5,806 nucleotides of DNA from Anaerolineae bacterium. GTDB taxonomy: Bacteria; Chloroflexota; Anaerolineae; Aggregatilineales; Phototrophicaceae. This document shows positions 5,021 to 5,806 of the stretch, piece after piece. Under the pieces are notes generated by a model that was not told the origin of the DNA, did no database searches, and saw only the letters and a list, made by a program, of their open reading frames with translations. The position numbers and the translations under genes are program-made. The first letter of the stretch is position 1; each line of letters starts with the position of its first letter. The stretch spans positions 1 through 5,806 of the forward strand of contig JACMMD010000609.1 of assembly GCA_014379235.1 (NCBI GenBank), given 5' to 3'.

Positions 5021-5806
5021 TCATAGATAGCGGTTGAAAAAATTGAGCATCGTATTAAACATCTCGACGGTGTAGACGTGGGCCAGCTCCTCGTAGATGT
5101 GTGGCTCAAAGTGAGCGTCCGCGCCGTATAAAGCATACACCTCGCGGGTGAAGTCGGTGATGATCTGCATACCGTCGGCTGGCGAAAGCACATCGCTGTC
5201 ACCCACCAACACGATCTGCGGACGCGGCGCGGATAAGGCGACAATCGCTTCCATATCCAGACCAGCCTTTAACACGTTGGGGACATAATAGTAAAAGCTG
5301 TGATGGTTGACCTCACCGCTGGCGACGAAGTTCTGATAGCGCGTGTACTGCACCACTGGCGCGATAACCTTGATGCGTTCATCAATCGCTGCCAGCCATG
5401 TTGCGCGGCTGCCGCCCATACTCGCGCCTGTAATGGCGATGCGCGTCGGGTCGATGTCCGTGCGCGTGAGCAGGTAGTTGAGCGCAAGCAGATCATCATA
5501 GACCATCATGGCCCATAGATTGCGCCCTTCCCACAGGAAACGTTTGAACAGCGCATTCTCGGTTTCGCGGCCCGATTCGCGTTCGCCAGCCGGCCCTTGA
5601 TGCTGACGTTCACCGAACGAGTACGCATCTATCGCCAGCACCAGATAACCGGCCTGCGCCAGCGCCGGGCCACGAGGAGTTTTATCGATCCATTCGCCAA
5701 ATAAAGGTTCGAGAAAAAGCTCGTCTTTGCCTAAATCATATTTGCCGCCGTGATAATGACAGTACAAAACCGCCGCGCCGTTGGGCTTATCGGGCACGAG
5801 CGTATA
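5021..5806 (-). CDS. Alpha/beta hydrolase, dienelactone hydrolase/acetylxylan-esterase-like (N-terminus outside window)
   Basis: The frame is open to the window edge. A GTG at 5797 could start it, but the codons before it (Y-T-L) continue straight into VPDKPNGAAVLYCHYHGG, an internal strand-turn of this fold, so the 5' end lies beyond the window. Counted from that GTG, 258 residues are visible. They include HYHGG (14-18, oxyanion region) and the nucleophile elbow GASMGGS with Ser126. The acid is probably Asp202 in VGDSDVLSP, and His240 in LAHVYT completes a Ser-Asp-His triad. The pattern fits dienelactone hydrolase and Abhydrolase_7/acetylxylan-esterase-like enzymes, which cleave ester bonds. 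No signal peptide can be judged because the N-terminus is missing. The substrate is unknown. Its TGA (5021-5023) is 77 bp before the preferred start of the secreted-protein gene on the same strand, so the two probably share a transcript. Confidence 0.85.
   Translation of the reverse strand, partial: YTLVPDKPNGAAVLYCHYHGGKYDLGKDELFLEPLFGEWIDKTPRGPALAQAGYLVLAIDAYSFGERQHQGPAGERESGRETENALFKRFLWEGRNLWAMMVYDDLLALNYLLTRTDIDPTRIAITGASMGGSRATWLAAIDERIKVIAPVVQYTRYQNFVASGEVNHHSFYYYVPNVLKAGLDMEAIVALSAPRPQIVLVGDSDVLSPADGMQIITDFTREVYALYGADAHFEPHIYEELAHVYTVEMFNTMLNFFNRYL

Noticed and set aside
5795..5797. GTG as the true start of the hydrolase
   Set aside because: The frame continues to the edge, and the residues after it begin in the middle of the hydrolase fold (a strand leading to the HG oxyanion region), so upstream sequence is expected.
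1..5806. CRISPR array, tRNA, rRNA, transposase or phage genes
   Set aside because: A reading of both strands showed no regularly spaced repeats, cloverleaf with CCA-type end, or mobile-element enzyme motifs.

Overview
The window is about 55-60% GC and tightly packed. It looks like chromosomal DNA of a free-living bacterium, most likely Chloroflexota (Anaerolineae-like). That placement is an inference. It rests on the style of the secreted multi-PPC-type protein, on the three-stem intergenic palindrome of the CCTCACCC...CCCTCTCC kind, and on the family resemblance of the proteins. No rRNA, tRNA or other phylogenetic marker is present to confirm it.

Layout, left to right. (1) Positions 1-416 (+): the 3' part of a gene for a small multi-pass membrane protein, cut by the window edge. 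(2) 413-2134 (+): a HerA/DUF87-type hexameric DNA-translocase ATPase, joined to the membrane-protein gene by an ATGA stop/start overlap and preceded by a good ribosome binding site. (3) 2135-2422: the only sizeable gap. It holds a ~96-nt three-stem palindromic repeat, a second strong hairpin and a probable promoter with a perfect TATAAT box. (4) 2423-3787 (+): a group II PLP-dependent amino-acid decarboxylase starting at TTG. (5) 3777-4943 (-): a secreted protein of three related beta-rich (PPC-like) units, convergent with the decarboxylase gene and overlapping it by 11 bp. (6) 4964-4985: a perfect 22-bp palindrome between genes. (7) 5021-5806 (-): an alpha/beta hydrolase of the dienelactone hydrolase/acetylxylan-esterase-like group, cut by the right edge and probably co-transcribed with the secreted-protein gene.

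The genes appear to form three transcription units: membrane protein + HerA; the decarboxylase alone; hydrolase + secreted PPC-type protein. I see no common pathway joining the three. HerA normally works with the nuclease NurA in DNA end resection, and no nurA is in the window. I found no CRISPR array, transposase, integrase, RNA gene or toxin-antitoxin pair. No clearly new system is visible. The points most worth a second look are the family of palindromic repeats (one degenerate copy seems to be translated as the tail of the membrane protein), the membrane protein-HerA coupling, and the start-site question for the secreted protein.
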